From: Sporosarcina gallistercoris
GTDB taxonomy: Bacteria > Bacillota > Bacilli > Bacillales_A > Planococcaceae
Direction of reading: 5' to 3'
Length of the DNA: 64,000 nucleotides
Assembly: GCF_014836415.1 (NCBI RefSeq)
Contig: NZ_JACSQY010000001.1
Location: forward strand, 124,001 to 188,000
Shown here: in pieces, positions 1-7,999 of the stretch
Layout of the letters: each line of letters starts with the position of its first letter
Numbering within the stretch: position 1 is the first letter of the stretch
The notes under the pieces: model-generated
Told to the model about the DNA's origin: nothing
The model's database searches: none
The model's input: only the letters and a program-made list of their open reading frames with translations
Position numbers and translations under genes: made by a program

Positions 1-794
1 TATTGCATAGCTCGATCGTATGCCGCTTGAGCAATTCCAACTGCCATGGCTCCTATCCCGATCCGCCCGCCGTCTAATGTAACTAAGAATTGACGGAATC
101 CGTTTCCTTTAGTTCCGAGGAGGTTCTCCTCAGGTACTTGTACATTCTCCATGACGAGTTCCGTCGTATTGGAAGCATGTAATCCCATCTTTTCATAGTT
201 ATCAATCACTTTGAATCCTTCTGCATCTGTAGGAACGATAATTGCACTAATTTCCTTTCCGCCTTTTTCCGTCTTGCCAGTTATAGCCGTCAACGCAAGA
301 TTTTTAGCGTAACTGGCATTTGTAATATACACTTTTGAACCGTTGATCGTATAGGTTCCATCTTCAAGCTTAGCGGTTGTTTGCGTACCCCCTGCGTCGG
401 ATCCAGCATTCGGTTCTGTCAACCCGAATGCACCAAATGATGTCCCTTCACAGATTGGCCGTAAATATTTCTGTTTTTGTTCTTCTGTTCCGAATAGGCT
501 CAGAGGTGCCCCACCAAGCGAAATATGAGCAGAGTAGGTAATCCCTGTGGACGCACAAGCCCGGCTCAACTCTTCCGTCACGATAGCAAAACTGATTGTG
601 TCTGCCCCTGCTCCCCCATACTCTTCTGAAAATGGAAGTCCCATCATTCCCATTTCAGAAAGTTGTTTAAAGATCTCTTCAGGAAACTCATTCGTTCGAT
701 CCCGCTCAATTGCACCTGGTGCGACAACTTCGTTAGCGAACTCTCGAATTGTCCGCTGTATCATTTGTTGTTCTGAAGTTAAATTGAAATCCAT
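1..794 (-). CDS. acyl-CoA dehydrogenase (partial, C-terminus outside window)
   Basis: FAD-dependent acyl-CoA dehydrogenase catalysing the first, alpha-beta dehydrogenation step of fatty-acid or branched-chain acyl-CoA breakdown in the cytoplasm. About 264 codons are visible, read from an ATG at 794 with a Shine-Dalgarno AAAGGGGAT just upstream. The N-terminal helical domain, the GAFGLTEPNAGSDAGG signature of the acyl-CoA/flavin site, and the start of the C-terminal helical domain (GGRIGIGAMAVGIAQAAYDRA) can all be read. The C-terminal part with the catalytic glutamate lies beyond position 1. A candidate CcpA site and a -10 hexamer TATAAT (831-836) precede the gene. The exact substrate cannot be told from this fragment. 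Confidence 0.93.
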   Translation of the reverse strand, partial: MDFNLTSEQQMIQRTIREFANEVVAPGAIERDRTNEFPEEIFKQLSEMGMMGLPFSEEYGGAGADTISFAIVTEELSRACASTGITYSAHISLGGAPLSLFGTEEQKQKYLRPICEGTSFGAFGLTEPNAGSDAGGTQTTAKLEDGTYTINGSKVYITNASYAKNLALTAITGKTEKGGKEISAIIVPTDAEGFKVIDNYEKMGLHASNTTELVMENVQVPEENLLGTKGNGFRQFLVTLDGGRIGIGAMAVGIAQAAYDRAMQ

Positions 795-810
795 TATGAC
801 ATCCCCTTTT

Positions 811-824
811 TGTGAACGCTTACA
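811..824 (-). promoter_or_regulatory. candidate cre (CcpA) operator upstream of acyl-CoA dehydrogenase
   Basis: On the minus strand the 14-mer TGTAAGCGTTCACA fits the Bacillus cre consensus TGWAARCGYTWNCW at 13 of 14 positions. It lies between a TATAAT -10 hexamer (831-836) and the start codon at 794, where CcpA binding would block transcription. Glucose repression of fatty-acid breakdown genes is known in Bacillus; its action here is inferred. Confidence 0.5.
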
Positions 825-860
825 AATCTCATTATACAGAATTAGCGGATAGTTTGATAG

Positions 861-901
861 AAAAAAAGGATTTTTGCTCAATAATATATGAGCAAAAATC
901 C
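861..901 (-). terminator. rho-independent terminator at end of membrane protein gene
   Basis: Perfect 13-bp inverted repeat (868-880 and 889-901) with an 8-nt loop, followed on the minus strand by a run of seven T (867-861). The 5' arm encodes the last residues of the upstream gene and its TGA stop is the start of the 3' arm. It separates that gene from the acyl-CoA dehydrogenase. Confidence 0.9.
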
Positions 902-1435
902 AATAATCATCAGTAAACCTGCAGCGCCTGAAATTGTAAAATACAAAAGCTTGAGCAAGCGCCCTGCAAATAGCCATAAAATGCTATTCAACATAAGAAT
1001 GCCTACTAACACCATCGTCTCATTTTCAAAGAAAACAAACAATACTTTGAGTGATATCCCGAGTAACATGAAGGCTGCAATAATATAAGTAAAAGGTATA
1101 AGCGCGGAACGGAATGGTTGACTGAACATTACTTTTACAAGTAAACCGATTACAAATATGGAAGCAATCGATATCATAATTACAGGGTAATTTCCAACTA
1201 TAAACATTAAAGCGGAAAGACCTGTTGCTAAAAATACTAATAAGATCATTTTCTTCGTGACCGAGGACCGCTCTTTTTCAAGGACGGCTTTTTCAATTTT
1301 TTCATCCGCTGCTGCGTCTGCATCCCCTTGAGCGTATAACGTAATTAAGAAATCACAATAATGCTCTGGCAAAAGACGATTCTTTTTCCAATAATGTATT
1401 TCGGACATTATGATTCGTTTACGTTGTGAATTCAT
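878..1435 (-). CDS. hypothetical polytopic membrane protein
   Basis: 185-residue protein not recognised by name. The first ~60 residues are soluble and carry a motif (EIHYWKKNRLLPEHYCDFL) reminiscent of the N-terminus of DUF2157-type membrane proteins, followed by an acidic, alanine-rich stretch. From about residue 62 there are five or six hydrophobic segments almost to the C-terminus, which ends in LLIYY. The ATG at 1435 is supported by AAGGAG about nine bases upstream; a second Met at codon 10 lacks such a site. It lies downstream of rpoD across a terminator and has its own terminator. No function can be assigned; a family search would decide whether DUF2157 is right. Confidence 0.75.
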   Translation of the reverse strand: MNSQRKRIIMSEIHYWKKNRLLPEHYCDFLITLYAQGDADAAADEKIEKAVLEKERSSVTKKMILLVFLATGLSALMFIVGNYPVIMISIASIFVIGLLVKVMFSQPFRSALIPFTYIIAAFMLLGISLKVLFVFFENETMVLVGILMLNSILWLFAGRLLKLLYFTISGAAGLLMIIGFLLIYY

Positions 1436-1456
1436 AAACGGTCTCTCCTTCTACTG

Positions 1457-1490
1457 AAAAAAGACACCGGCAAGGAATTTGCACGGTGCC
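1457..1490 (-). terminator. terminator after rpoD
   Basis: Inverted repeat (1463-1469 with 1484-1490, extended inward by GCAA/TTGC around a 5-nt loop with one bulge), followed on the minus strand by six T. It sits eight bases beyond the rpoD stop. Confidence 0.8.
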
Positions 1491-1497
1491 ATTTTTC

Positions 1498-2616
1498 TTA
1501 TTCTAAAAAGTCTTTCAGGCGCTTACTACGAGAAGGATGTCGTAATTTACGAAGTGCCTTCGCCTCGATTTGTCGGATCCGCTCACGAGTTACCCCGAAG
1601 ACCTTTCCAACTTCTTCTAAGGTTCTTGTTCGGCCATCGTCCAATCCGAATCGCAATCGAAGTACATTTTCTTCGCGATCTGTCAGTGTATCCAGAACGT
1701 CTTCAAGCTGCTCCTTCAACAATTCATAAGCTGCATGATCTGAAGGGGACTGGGCTTCCGAATCTTCAATGAAATCTCCTAAATGTGAATCGTCCTCTTC
1801 ACCAATCGGTGTTTCCAATGAAACCGGCTCTTGTGCAATCTTCAGGATTTCACGAACCTTTTCCGGAGTCAGCTCCATCTCTTCCCCGATTTCCTCAGGT
1901 GAAGGCTCTCTTCCTAAGTCCTGCAACAACTGCCGCTGAACACGAATCAGTTTGTTTATGGTCTCAACCATATGAACAGGAATCCGGATAGTTCTCGCTT
2001 GGTCAGCGATAGCACGTGTAATCGCTTGACGTATCCACCAAGTTGCATACGTACTGAACTTGAATCCTTTCGTATGATCAAATTTTTCAACGGCTTTGAT
2101 AAGACCCATATTTCCTTCTTGTATCAAATCCAAGAAGAGCATGCCTCTACCGACATAACGTTTTGCAATACTTACAACTAGTCGTAGATTGGCTTCAGCC
2201 AAACGTTTTTTAGCTTCCTCTTCGCCAGCGATAATACGTTTAGCAAGCGCTACTTCCTCTTTGCCTGTAAGCAAGTCAACTCGACCAATTTCTTTTAAGT
2301 ACATGCGGACGGGGTCATTAATCTTCACACCCGGTGGAACGCTTAGGTCATTCAGATCGAATCGTTCTTCATCTGCAGCAGGTTTGCCCGGCGCTTCCTC
2401 AGAACTTTCCTCTTTGCCTTCCATTTCAATACCAGCTGCCTCGATTTGATCGAGGAACTCTTCAAACTGGTCGGGCTCCATTTCAAAAGTAGCCAATTTT
2501 TCAGTGACTTCTTCAATCGTCAATTCGCCACTCTTTTTACCGGTTTCCAGTAAAGCAGCTTTGACTTCCTCCAACGTTGTCTCTGTTTCTCCAGTTAGTT
2601 CCTCTTTTTTAGCCAT
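1498..2616 (-). CDS. rpoD: RNA polymerase primary sigma factor (sigma-A)
   Basis: Housekeeping sigma factor that directs RNA polymerase to vegetative -10/-35 promoters. It is 372 residues, close to B. subtilis SigA (371). An acidic region 1.1 spans residues 1-95, region 1.2 about 98-130, region 2 about 143-213 (including the core-binding [17 protein letters not shown] and the -10 reading helix with [11 protein letters not shown]), region 3 about 222-300, and region 4 with the -35 recognition helix ([19 protein letters not shown]) at the end. The ATG at 2616 follows AGGAGGAACAG. It lies 33 bases after dnaG, the widespread dnaG-rpoD arrangement of the macromolecular synthesis operon, and is followed by a terminator. 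Confidence 0.98.
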   Translation of the reverse strand: MAKKEELTGETETTLEEVKAALLETGKKSGELTIEEVTEKLATFEMEPDQFEEFLDQIEAAGIEMEGKEESSEEAPGKPAADEERFDLNDLSVPPGVKINDPVRMYLKEIGRVDLLTGKEEVALAKRIIAGEEEAKKRLAEANLRLVVSIAKRYVGRGMLFLDLIQEGNMGLIKAVEKFDHTKGFKFSTYATWWIRQAITRAIADQARTIRIPVHMVETINKLIRVQRQLLQDLGREPSPEEIGEEMELTPEKVREILKIAQEPVSLETPIGEEDDSHLGDFIEDSEAQSPSDHAAYELLKEQLEDVLDTLTDREENVLRLRFGLDDGRTRTLEEVGKVFGVTRERIRQIEAKALRKLRHPSRSKRLKDFLE

Positions 2617-2649
2617 AATAACCTGTTCCTCCTTAGTACGCCGGTCGGC

Positions 2650-4461
2650 TTACATTGCCGATAATGATTTCCGGAGCTGTATGATCTCTCTCGCTAGCTC
2701 TAACGCTGCTGGGAAATCGTTCATCTTTTCTGCGTCTTTTGATTCATGCATTTTTTGTGTAATGATTTGTTGAATCCGATGTTTTTTTAAATGCAGCACA
2801 CAATCTTCCACTTCTTGCTCTGCATGTTCGGGATCCCGTTCCATCACCGCAGCTTCCAAAACGATCCTGCGCAATCCGCGGTCTTCAATCGTTTCTGCAA
2901 ATCGATGGAAATCAGGGGCACCGTATTGCTCATAGAAACCTGCTAATCGGATATATATTGTAGCATAATCCTCATGAACAAACAGTTCCTCATGATTGTT
3001 CTGAATCGTGTCAAATATTGAACCATCATTCAACATATGACTGAGAAGCAATTGCTCAGCACGTCCTGTTGCGGAGATGCTTTTCTTTCTTTGATGAATG
3101 ACCGGCATCACCGGCTCGGAAAAGCTGTCAGTCTGTGGTTTCCTGACGGCTTTTCCCGCAGCTTTTGCATAGTGCTGTTCGAGTGCATCAACTGATACAT
3201 CCGTATCCAGCGACAGCTGTCTTAGCATCATGTCTTTTTCGACAGGTGTTAAAATCCCAGCAAGTTCTTCCATCACTTCATGAATATATTGCAGAACATC
3301 ATTTTCATGCGAAAGGTTCTTAGATCTTTTAGCATATGCCATTATGAAAGACATGTACGTGTGGGGCCGTTCTAAGATCTTTTCCCGGAATGCTTCAATT
3401 CCATTTTCGGAAATATAATCATCCGGATCCATTTTATTGGGAAGTATAGCAATTTTAAGAGAAAACCCTTTTTGCATAATCAGCCCTGCAAAACGTTTTG
3501 AAGCTTCCCATCCCGCGTTGTCCCCATCACAACAAACAATCAGATCGTTGGTAATCCGCTTCAGTTTGATCAGTTGAGTGTCCGATAATGCAGTTCCCAT
3601 TACTGCTACAGTATTTTCCACACCATTTCGATCCGCTGCTAACGTATCCATAAATCCTTCGAATACTATTACATTACCCTTTTTCCGAGCATTAAGACGT
3701 GCACGATGAAAATTGTACAACAATCGTCCTTTTTCGAATATAGGGGTTTCCGGACTATTCAGGTACTTGGCTTCTTTTTCCGATTTCTCAAGCACCCTTC
3801 CGGAGAACCCGACTATTGTACCATGATCGTCATAAAGAGGAAACATGACTCTGCCACGAAACCGATCAAAAAAACCTGTTCCGTTATCACGTTGGATGAC
3901 AAGACCTGCTTGTTCCATCTCTTTCATATCAAAACCTTGACGCTGTAAAAGGGAAGATAACGCTTCCCAGTCATCAAGTGCCCAGCCAATACTATACTTT
4001 TCGATATTTTCCCTTGTAAATCCTCTTTGTTCAAGATATTGATATGCTTTTTCGCCTTCTACCGTATTCAAAAGAAGGTGGTTATAGAAGTTTGCCGCGA
4101 ATTCATGGGCTTCATACATCTGTTTGTTCGCAACATCTTTTTCGGATCGGCTTCCCATCTCAACGGATGCGTCAATTGGAATATCAAGCCGCTCAGCAAG
4201 TTGAACGACCGCTTCCGTAAAAGGTCGGTTATCGATGTCCATAACAAAAGTGATTGCGTTGCCACTCGCACCGCAGCCAAAACAATGAAAGAGCTGTTTT
4301 TCTTCAGACACTGAAAAAGAAGGCGTACTTTCCCCATGGAATGGGCAAAGGCCAAACCAGTTCTTCCCTCTCTTCGTAAGGCGGACATGCTCACCGATTA
4401 GATCGACTATATCTGTCTTGCTGCGGATCTCTTCTATCGTCTGTTCCGGGATTTTCGACAT
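2650..4461 (-). CDS. dnaG: DNA primase
   Basis: Synthesises RNA primers for chromosomal replication together with the replicative helicase. 603 residues, normal for Firmicutes. The N-terminal CHC2 zinc ribbon is complete (C39, H42, C60, C63). The catalytic core follows, with a TOPRIM domain whose acidic motifs VFEGFMD (about residue 265) and CCDGDNAG (about residue 310) are visible. The C-terminal third is the helicase-binding domain. ATG at 4461; GGTGAT a few bases upstream is a modest ribosome binding site. First gene of dnaG-rpoD; the 145 bases upstream hold AT-rich sequence in which I could not fix a convincing promoter. Confidence 0.98.
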   Translation of the reverse strand: MSKIPEQTIEEIRSKTDIVDLIGEHVRLTKRGKNWFGLCPFHGESTPSFSVSEEKQLFHCFGCGASGNAITFVMDIDNRPFTEAVVQLAERLDIPIDASVEMGSRSEKDVANKQMYEAHEFAANFYNHLLLNTVEGEKAYQYLEQRGFTRENIEKYSIGWALDDWEALSSLLQRQGFDMKEMEQAGLVIQRDNGTGFFDRFRGRVMFPLYDDHGTIVGFSGRVLEKSEKEAKYLNSPETPIFEKGRLLYNFHRARLNARKKGNVIVFEGFMDTLAADRNGVENTVAVMGTALSDTQLIKLKRITNDLIVCCDGDNAGWEASKRFAGLIMQKGFSLKIAILPNKMDPDDYISENGIEAFREKILERPHTYMSFIMAYAKRSKNLSHENDVLQYIHEVMEELAGILTPVEKDMMLRQLSLDTDVSVDALEQHYAKAAGKAVRKPQTDSFSEPVMPVIHQRKKSISATGRAEQLLLSHMLNDGSIFDTIQNNHEELFVHEDYATIYIRLAGFYEQYGAPDFHRFAETIEDRGLRRIVLEAAVMERDPEHAEQEVEDCVLHLKKHRIQQIITQKMHESKDAEKMNDFPAALELAREIIQLRKSLSAM

Positions 4462-4607
4462 GCTATCACCATCTTCACTGTCTATAGATTCGATGTATCC
4501 TTTAAAAACCCTTCTTATTCGACAAATTTTTTATTTTACTCCGAAACTGCTATTTTACAGCATTCCGACTGGGAATACTAGTATAGTTGCTAACTGGAAT
4601 CTTGAAC

Positions 4608-4641
4608 GAAAAAAGAGGGACCGCCTTAACGATGGAGGTCC
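4608..4641 (-). terminator. terminator at end of ppsR
   Basis: Stem 4618-4625 with 4634-4641 (one internal mismatch) and an 8-nt loop that contains the ppsR stop codon, followed on the minus strand by seven T (4614-4608). Confidence 0.75.
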
Positions 4642-5468
4642 TTCCGAATTCTCTCAAACTTTCTACTATTCATATCCGAGATAATCATATTAGCCGTCTC
4701 TTCAACCGCCCGATTTGAGACGTCGATCACTGTACAGCCGATTTTTTTTACAACTTTATTGAAATGGTTGATTTCTTGTTCGATCCGATCGATTTTCGCA
4801 TAACTTGCGTCATCTTTCAATCCTAAAGCAATCAAGCGTTCTTTTCGGATCGAATTCAAGATGTCAGGAGAAATCACTAGACCAAAACATTTATCAGGGT
4901 CGATTTCATATAACTCGGCCGGCGGTTCAACTTCCGGGACGAGAGGGACATTCGCAACTTTAAAACGTTGGTGGGCCAAGTACTGGGAAAGTGGTGTTTT
5001 GGAAGTTCTTGAAATCCCTACCAGTACGATATCCGCATTCAATACTCCACGCGGATCACGTCCATCGTCATATTTAACTGCAAATTCAATCGCCTCGATC
5101 TTCCGGAAATAGTCCTCATCCAATTGTCGGACCAGACCTGGCTCTTCAGTAGGCTTCTCTTCGAGTACATGTTCAATGGACTGCATAATCGGGCCTAAAA
5201 GATCGATGCACTGAACATCATGTTGTCCGCAACATGTTACTAGGGCTTCCCGCATCTCGCTGCGGACAAGTGTATAAACGATGACCGCTTGTTGTTGTTC
5301 CGCAAGCCACGCAATTTCCTTCAGCTGACTTTTTTCTTCAATATGAGAAAAACGTTTCATCGAAACTGTGTCCAGATCTTGACGGAATTGACTTGCCGCT
5401 GCTTTTGCAACTAGTTCTGCGGTTTCTCCCACGGAATCTGAAACGATAAAAAACTTGAGTTTTTTCAT
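4626..5468 (-). CDS. ppsR: pyruvate, phosphate dikinase regulatory kinase/phosphorylase-type protein (PSRP, YqfL)
   Basis: DUF299 bifunctional serine/threonine kinase and Pi-dependent phosphorylase family, known to switch PPDK or PEP synthetase on and off by reversible phosphorylation. 280 residues with the family P-loop GISRTSKT at residues 151-158. I chose the ATG at 5468 because GAGGTG lies eight bases upstream and the sequence then begins MKKLKFFIVSDSVGETAE as in relatives; an in-frame ATG at 5489 would overlap ccpN. In B. subtilis YqfL is linked to CcpN-controlled gluconeogenesis, and the two genes are adjacent here too, with ccpN ending ten bases upstream. Confidence 0.93.
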   Translation of the reverse strand: MKKLKFFIVSDSVGETAELVAKAAASQFRQDLDTVSMKRFSHIEEKSQLKEIAWLAEQQQAVIVYTLVRSEMREALVTCCGQHDVQCIDLLGPIMQSIEHVLEEKPTEEPGLVRQLDEDYFRKIEAIEFAVKYDDGRDPRGVLNADIVLVGISRTSKTPLSQYLAHQRFKVANVPLVPEVEPPAELYEIDPDKCFGLVISPDILNSIRKERLIALGLKDDASYAKIDRIEQEINHFNKVVKKIGCTVIDVSNRAVEETANMIISDMNSRKFERIRKDLHR

Positions 5469-5478
5469 AGAATGCACC

Positions 5479-6108
5479 TCATAGTTCATGATCTTGTGCC
5501 AGCGTTAAAAATGCTGCAGTAATATTTGTTTTCGTTATTCTGCCGACCACTTCTAACCCTTCTCCTGCTGTTCCAATAACAGGTAAGGAATCGATTTGCT
5601 TGTCGATCATTTTACGGGCAGCAGATAAAAGCGTGTCTTTTTTATGGCAGTATATGATATTCGGCATTCTGGTCATAATGACATGCACTGGTATCTTTTC
5701 AAGCTCATTATTCCCAATGCTTGTCCTCAGCAGATCTTTGCGGGAAAGCACGCCTGTCAAACATGCTTTTTCATCTACCACAAACAGGGTACCTACATCC
5801 TGTAAAAACATCTGGCAGATCGCATCATAGACCGAACTATGCTCCGTCACAACCGCGGGAGTGGATTGGAAATCGCCTACTTGCATCCCGATCATTTCAT
5901 CTCCCACAGAGTGCACTTGCTTTTTACCTGAATAGAAATAGCCGACACGTGGGCGTGCATCCAAGTATCCGGCCATAGTCAAGATGGCGAGATCTGGTCG
6001 TATAGTAGCTCTGGTCAGGTTTAACCGCTCGGCAATATGTTCTCCCGTTATCGGTCCATCCGCCTTGACGATCTCGAGAATCTCCGTCTGGCGCTTATTG
6101 AGTTCCAT
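5479..6108 (-). CDS. ccpN: CcpN transcriptional repressor (HTH plus two CBS domains)
   Basis: Repressor of gluconeogenic genes (gapB, pckA and a small RNA in B. subtilis) under glycolytic conditions. 209 residues: an N-terminal winged helix-turn-helix (about 1-60, with ITGEHIAERLNLTRATIRPDLAIL), then paired CBS domains (about 70-205) expected to bind nucleotides. ATG at 6108. It forms a two-gene operon with ppsR. The promoter region is shared with the divergent glyS leader: a TATACT -10 (6152-6157) stands 17 bases from a weak -35 that coincides with the glyS -35. Confidence 0.93.
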   Translation of the reverse strand: MELNKRQTEILEIVKADGPITGEHIAERLNLTRATIRPDLAILTMAGYLDARPRVGYFYSGKKQVHSVGDEMIGMQVGDFQSTPAVVTEHSSVYDAICQMFLQDVGTLFVVDEKACLTGVLSRKDLLRTSIGNNELEKIPVHVIMTRMPNIIYCHKKDTLLSAARKMIDKQIDSLPVIGTAGEGLEVVGRITKTNITAAFLTLAQDHEL

Positions 6109-6151
6109 CTATGTCACCGTCCTAAGCGTTCAATTAAACAAATCTGTCTAC

Positions 6152-6180
6152 AGTATATAACAAATTCAGTTCTATTGCGA
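6152..6180 (-). promoter_or_regulatory. candidate sigma-A promoter for ccpN-ppsR
   Basis: Minus-strand -10 TATACT (6152-6157), 17-bp spacer, -35 TCGCAA (6175-6180, only three of six matches). The -35 position is the same six bases used by the divergent glyS promoter. Confidence 0.45.
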
Positions 6181-6203
6181 AGAATCGTGAACCGTGCTAA
6201 ACT
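6175..6203 (+). promoter_or_regulatory. candidate sigma-A promoter for the glyS T-box leader
   Basis: TTGCGA (6175-6180), 17-bp spacer, TAAACT (6198-6203). It would start transcription near 6210, just ahead of the T-box leader, which is the expected position. Confidence 0.6.
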
Positions 6204-6209
6204 GAATTC

Positions 6210-6420
6210 AACATTTGAATAGGCGAAGAAAGGTCGATAAGTATTGTCAGCCAAAAGCGATCGGGGATAGTGAAAGCCCGTATTTGACATGAAAAGGCAA
6301 CCTGGAGCCATTGTAAGTTTAAAGAGGACTGTCCGTTTTTGTACAGTCAATCGAGGTGGAACCGCGGGGCGTTACGCACCCGTCCTCGGACATATGTCCG
6401 AGGATGGGTGCTTATTTTAA
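6210..6420 (+). promoter_or_regulatory. T-box riboswitch (glycine) with transcription terminator
   Basis: tRNA-sensing leader upstream of glyS. The conserved T-box AGGTGGAACCGCGG is at 6353-6366; its UGGA would pair with an uncharged acceptor end carrying discriminator U, as tRNA-Gly has. Stem I with the distal loop signature GATAGTGAAAGCCC is at about 6265-6280, and a candidate specifier GGC at 6296-6298 fits glycine (inferred from position). The leader ends in a strong terminator, stem 6377-6410 followed by CTTATTTT. Uncharged tRNA-Gly would stabilise the antiterminator and allow glyS transcription. Confidence 0.92.
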
Positions 6421-6434
6421 TTGGAGGGATTAGT

Positions 6435-7814
6435 ATGTATACAATGGAACAAATTGTGAACGTTTCAAAACAGCGTGGATTCGTATTTCCTGGATCTGAA
6501 ATTTATGGAGGACTAGCGAATACATGGGATTACGGTCCACTTGGTATTGAACTGAAAAACAATATCAAACGAGCATGGTGGAAAAAATTCGTTCAAGAAT
6601 CTCCTCATAACGTAGGACTCGATGCTGCAATCTTGATGAACCCGAAAGTCTGGGAAGCGTCTGGTCATATCGGGAACTTCAATGATCCTATGATCGACTG
6701 TAAAAAATGTAAAACACGTCATCGTGCAGACAAACTGATCGAGGATGCACTCGAAGCGAAGGGCATGGAAATTGTCGTTGACGGAATGCCATTTGAGAAG
6801 ATGAAAGACTTGATCATCGAGCATAATATTGAATGTCCGTCTTGCGGATCATTGGACTATACGGATATCCGCCAGTTCAACTTGATGTTCAAAACGACTC
6901 AAGGGGTTACTGATTCTTCTGCTAACGAAATCTTCTTGCGTCCTGAAACAGCTCAAGGTATTTTTGTGAACTTCAAAAATGTCCAGCGCTCGATGCGTAA
7001 AAAACTTCCTTTCGGGATTGCTCAAATCGGTAAAAGTTTCCGCAACGAAATCACACCTGGAAATTTCACATTCCGTACACGCGAATTCGAACAGATGGAA
7101 CTCGAATTCTTCTGTAAACCTGGAGAAGACGAGGAGTGGTATGCTTTTTGGCGTGACGCTTCCAAGAACTGGTTACTCGATCTTGGCCTTTCAGAAGAGA
7201 ATATGCGTCTTCGTGAGCACAATGAAGACGAACTTTCCCACTACTCAAAAGGAACAGTAGATATCGAGTTCAAATTCCCATTCGGCTGGGGAGAACTATG
7301 GGGAATCGCTAACCGCACAGACTTCGACTTGAACCGTCATATGGAATATTCCAATGAAGACTTCCATTATCAAGATCCAATTACAAACGAGAAATTCGTA
7401 CCTTATTGCATCGAACCTTCCGTCGGTGCAGACCGTGTCACACTTGCATTCCTTTGTGATGCTTTTGACGAAGAGGAACTTGAAGGCGATGACAAACGTA
7501 CAGTTATGCGTTTCCACCCGGCTCTAGCACCTGTGAAAGCTGCTGTATTGCCATTGTCAAAGAAGTTAGCTGAAGGTGCTGGCGAGGTGTACGCGGAGCT
7601 TTGCAAGTACTTCCCTGTTCAGTATGACGACTCACAGTCCATCGGTAAACGTTACCGTCGCCAAGATGAAATCGGAACGCCGTTCTGTATTACGTACGAT
7701 TTCGACTCTGAAGAAGATCGTCAAGTAACGGTACGCCATCGCGATTCAATGGAGCAAGTCCGCTTGCCGATTGAAGAGCTAAAAGCTTATATCGAAGAAC
7801 GTATCGCGTTTTAA
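6435..7814 (+). CDS. glyS: glycyl-tRNA synthetase (single-chain homodimeric type)
   Basis: Charges tRNA-Gly. 459 residues of the archaeal/eukaryotic-like dimeric class II family, not the alpha2beta2 glyQS type found at this place in B. subtilis. Visible are the N-terminal [20 protein letters not shown], a cysteine-rich insertion ([12 protein letters not shown] and CPSCGSLDY), class II motif 2 ([22 protein letters not shown]), motif 3 (EPSVGADR) and a C-terminal anticodon-binding domain. The ATG at 6435 has TTGGAGGGA upstream; in-frame readings from 6339 run through the T-box and are rejected. Expression is expected to respond to glycine tRNA charging. Confidence 0.97.
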   Translation: MYTMEQIVNVSKQRGFVFPGSEIYGGLANTWDYGPLGIELKNNIKRAWWKKFVQESPHNVGLDAAILMNPKVWEASGHIGNFNDPMIDCKKCKTRHRADKLIEDALEAKGMEIVVDGMPFEKMKDLIIEHNIECPSCGSLDYTDIRQFNLMFKTTQGVTDSSANEIFLRPETAQGIFVNFKNVQRSMRKKLPFGIAQIGKSFRNEITPGNFTFRTREFEQMELEFFCKPGEDEEWYAFWRDASKNWLLDLGLSEENMRLREHNEDELSHYSKGTVDIEFKFPFGWGELWGIANRTDFDLNRHMEYSNEDFHYQDPITNEKFVPYCIEPSVGADRVTLAFLCDAFDEEELEGDDKRTVMRFHPALAPVKAAVLPLSKKLAEGAGEVYAELCKYFPVQYDDSQSIGKRYRRQDEIGTPFCITYDFDSEEDRQVTVRHRDSMEQVRLPIEELKAYIEERIAF

Positions 7815-7948
7815 CTGAATTCAGCAGAAGTTTTCTACTTCTAAATGCTATGGGATGAAGACTGACTTTTTCATTCAGGGCGGCATTATACCTTTGCGGC
7901 ATTAAATAAAAATCCGGACGCAATTTCGCCAAAGCGTTATTGTCTTTT

Positions 7949-7999
7949 AAAAAAACCGGCAGAATCAGATTATTCATCTGATTCTGCCGGTTTTTCTTT
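7949..7999. terminator. bidirectional terminator between glyS and recO
   Basis: Perfect 15-bp stem (7956-7970 and 7976-7990) with a 5-nt loop, flanked by A7 on the left and T5CT3 on the right, so it works in both directions. The recO stop codon lies at the loop. The preceding 7815-7948 holds no gene that I can support, only a short direct repeat GCGGCATT near 7881 and 7896. Confidence 0.92.

Noticed and set aside
6114..6350. Minus-strand 78-codon reading frame opposite the glyS leader
   Set aside because: It overlaps the two promoters and Stem I of the T-box, has no family likeness and no ribosome binding site.
6339..6434. In-frame extension upstream of glyS
   Set aside because: It runs through the T-box sequence and terminator; the ATG at 6435 has a good ribosome binding site and gives the family N-terminus.
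7815..7948. Short direct repeat GCGGCATT and AT-rich gap after glyS
   Set aside because: Two 8-base copies are not enough to support a mobile element or remnant; no coding frame.
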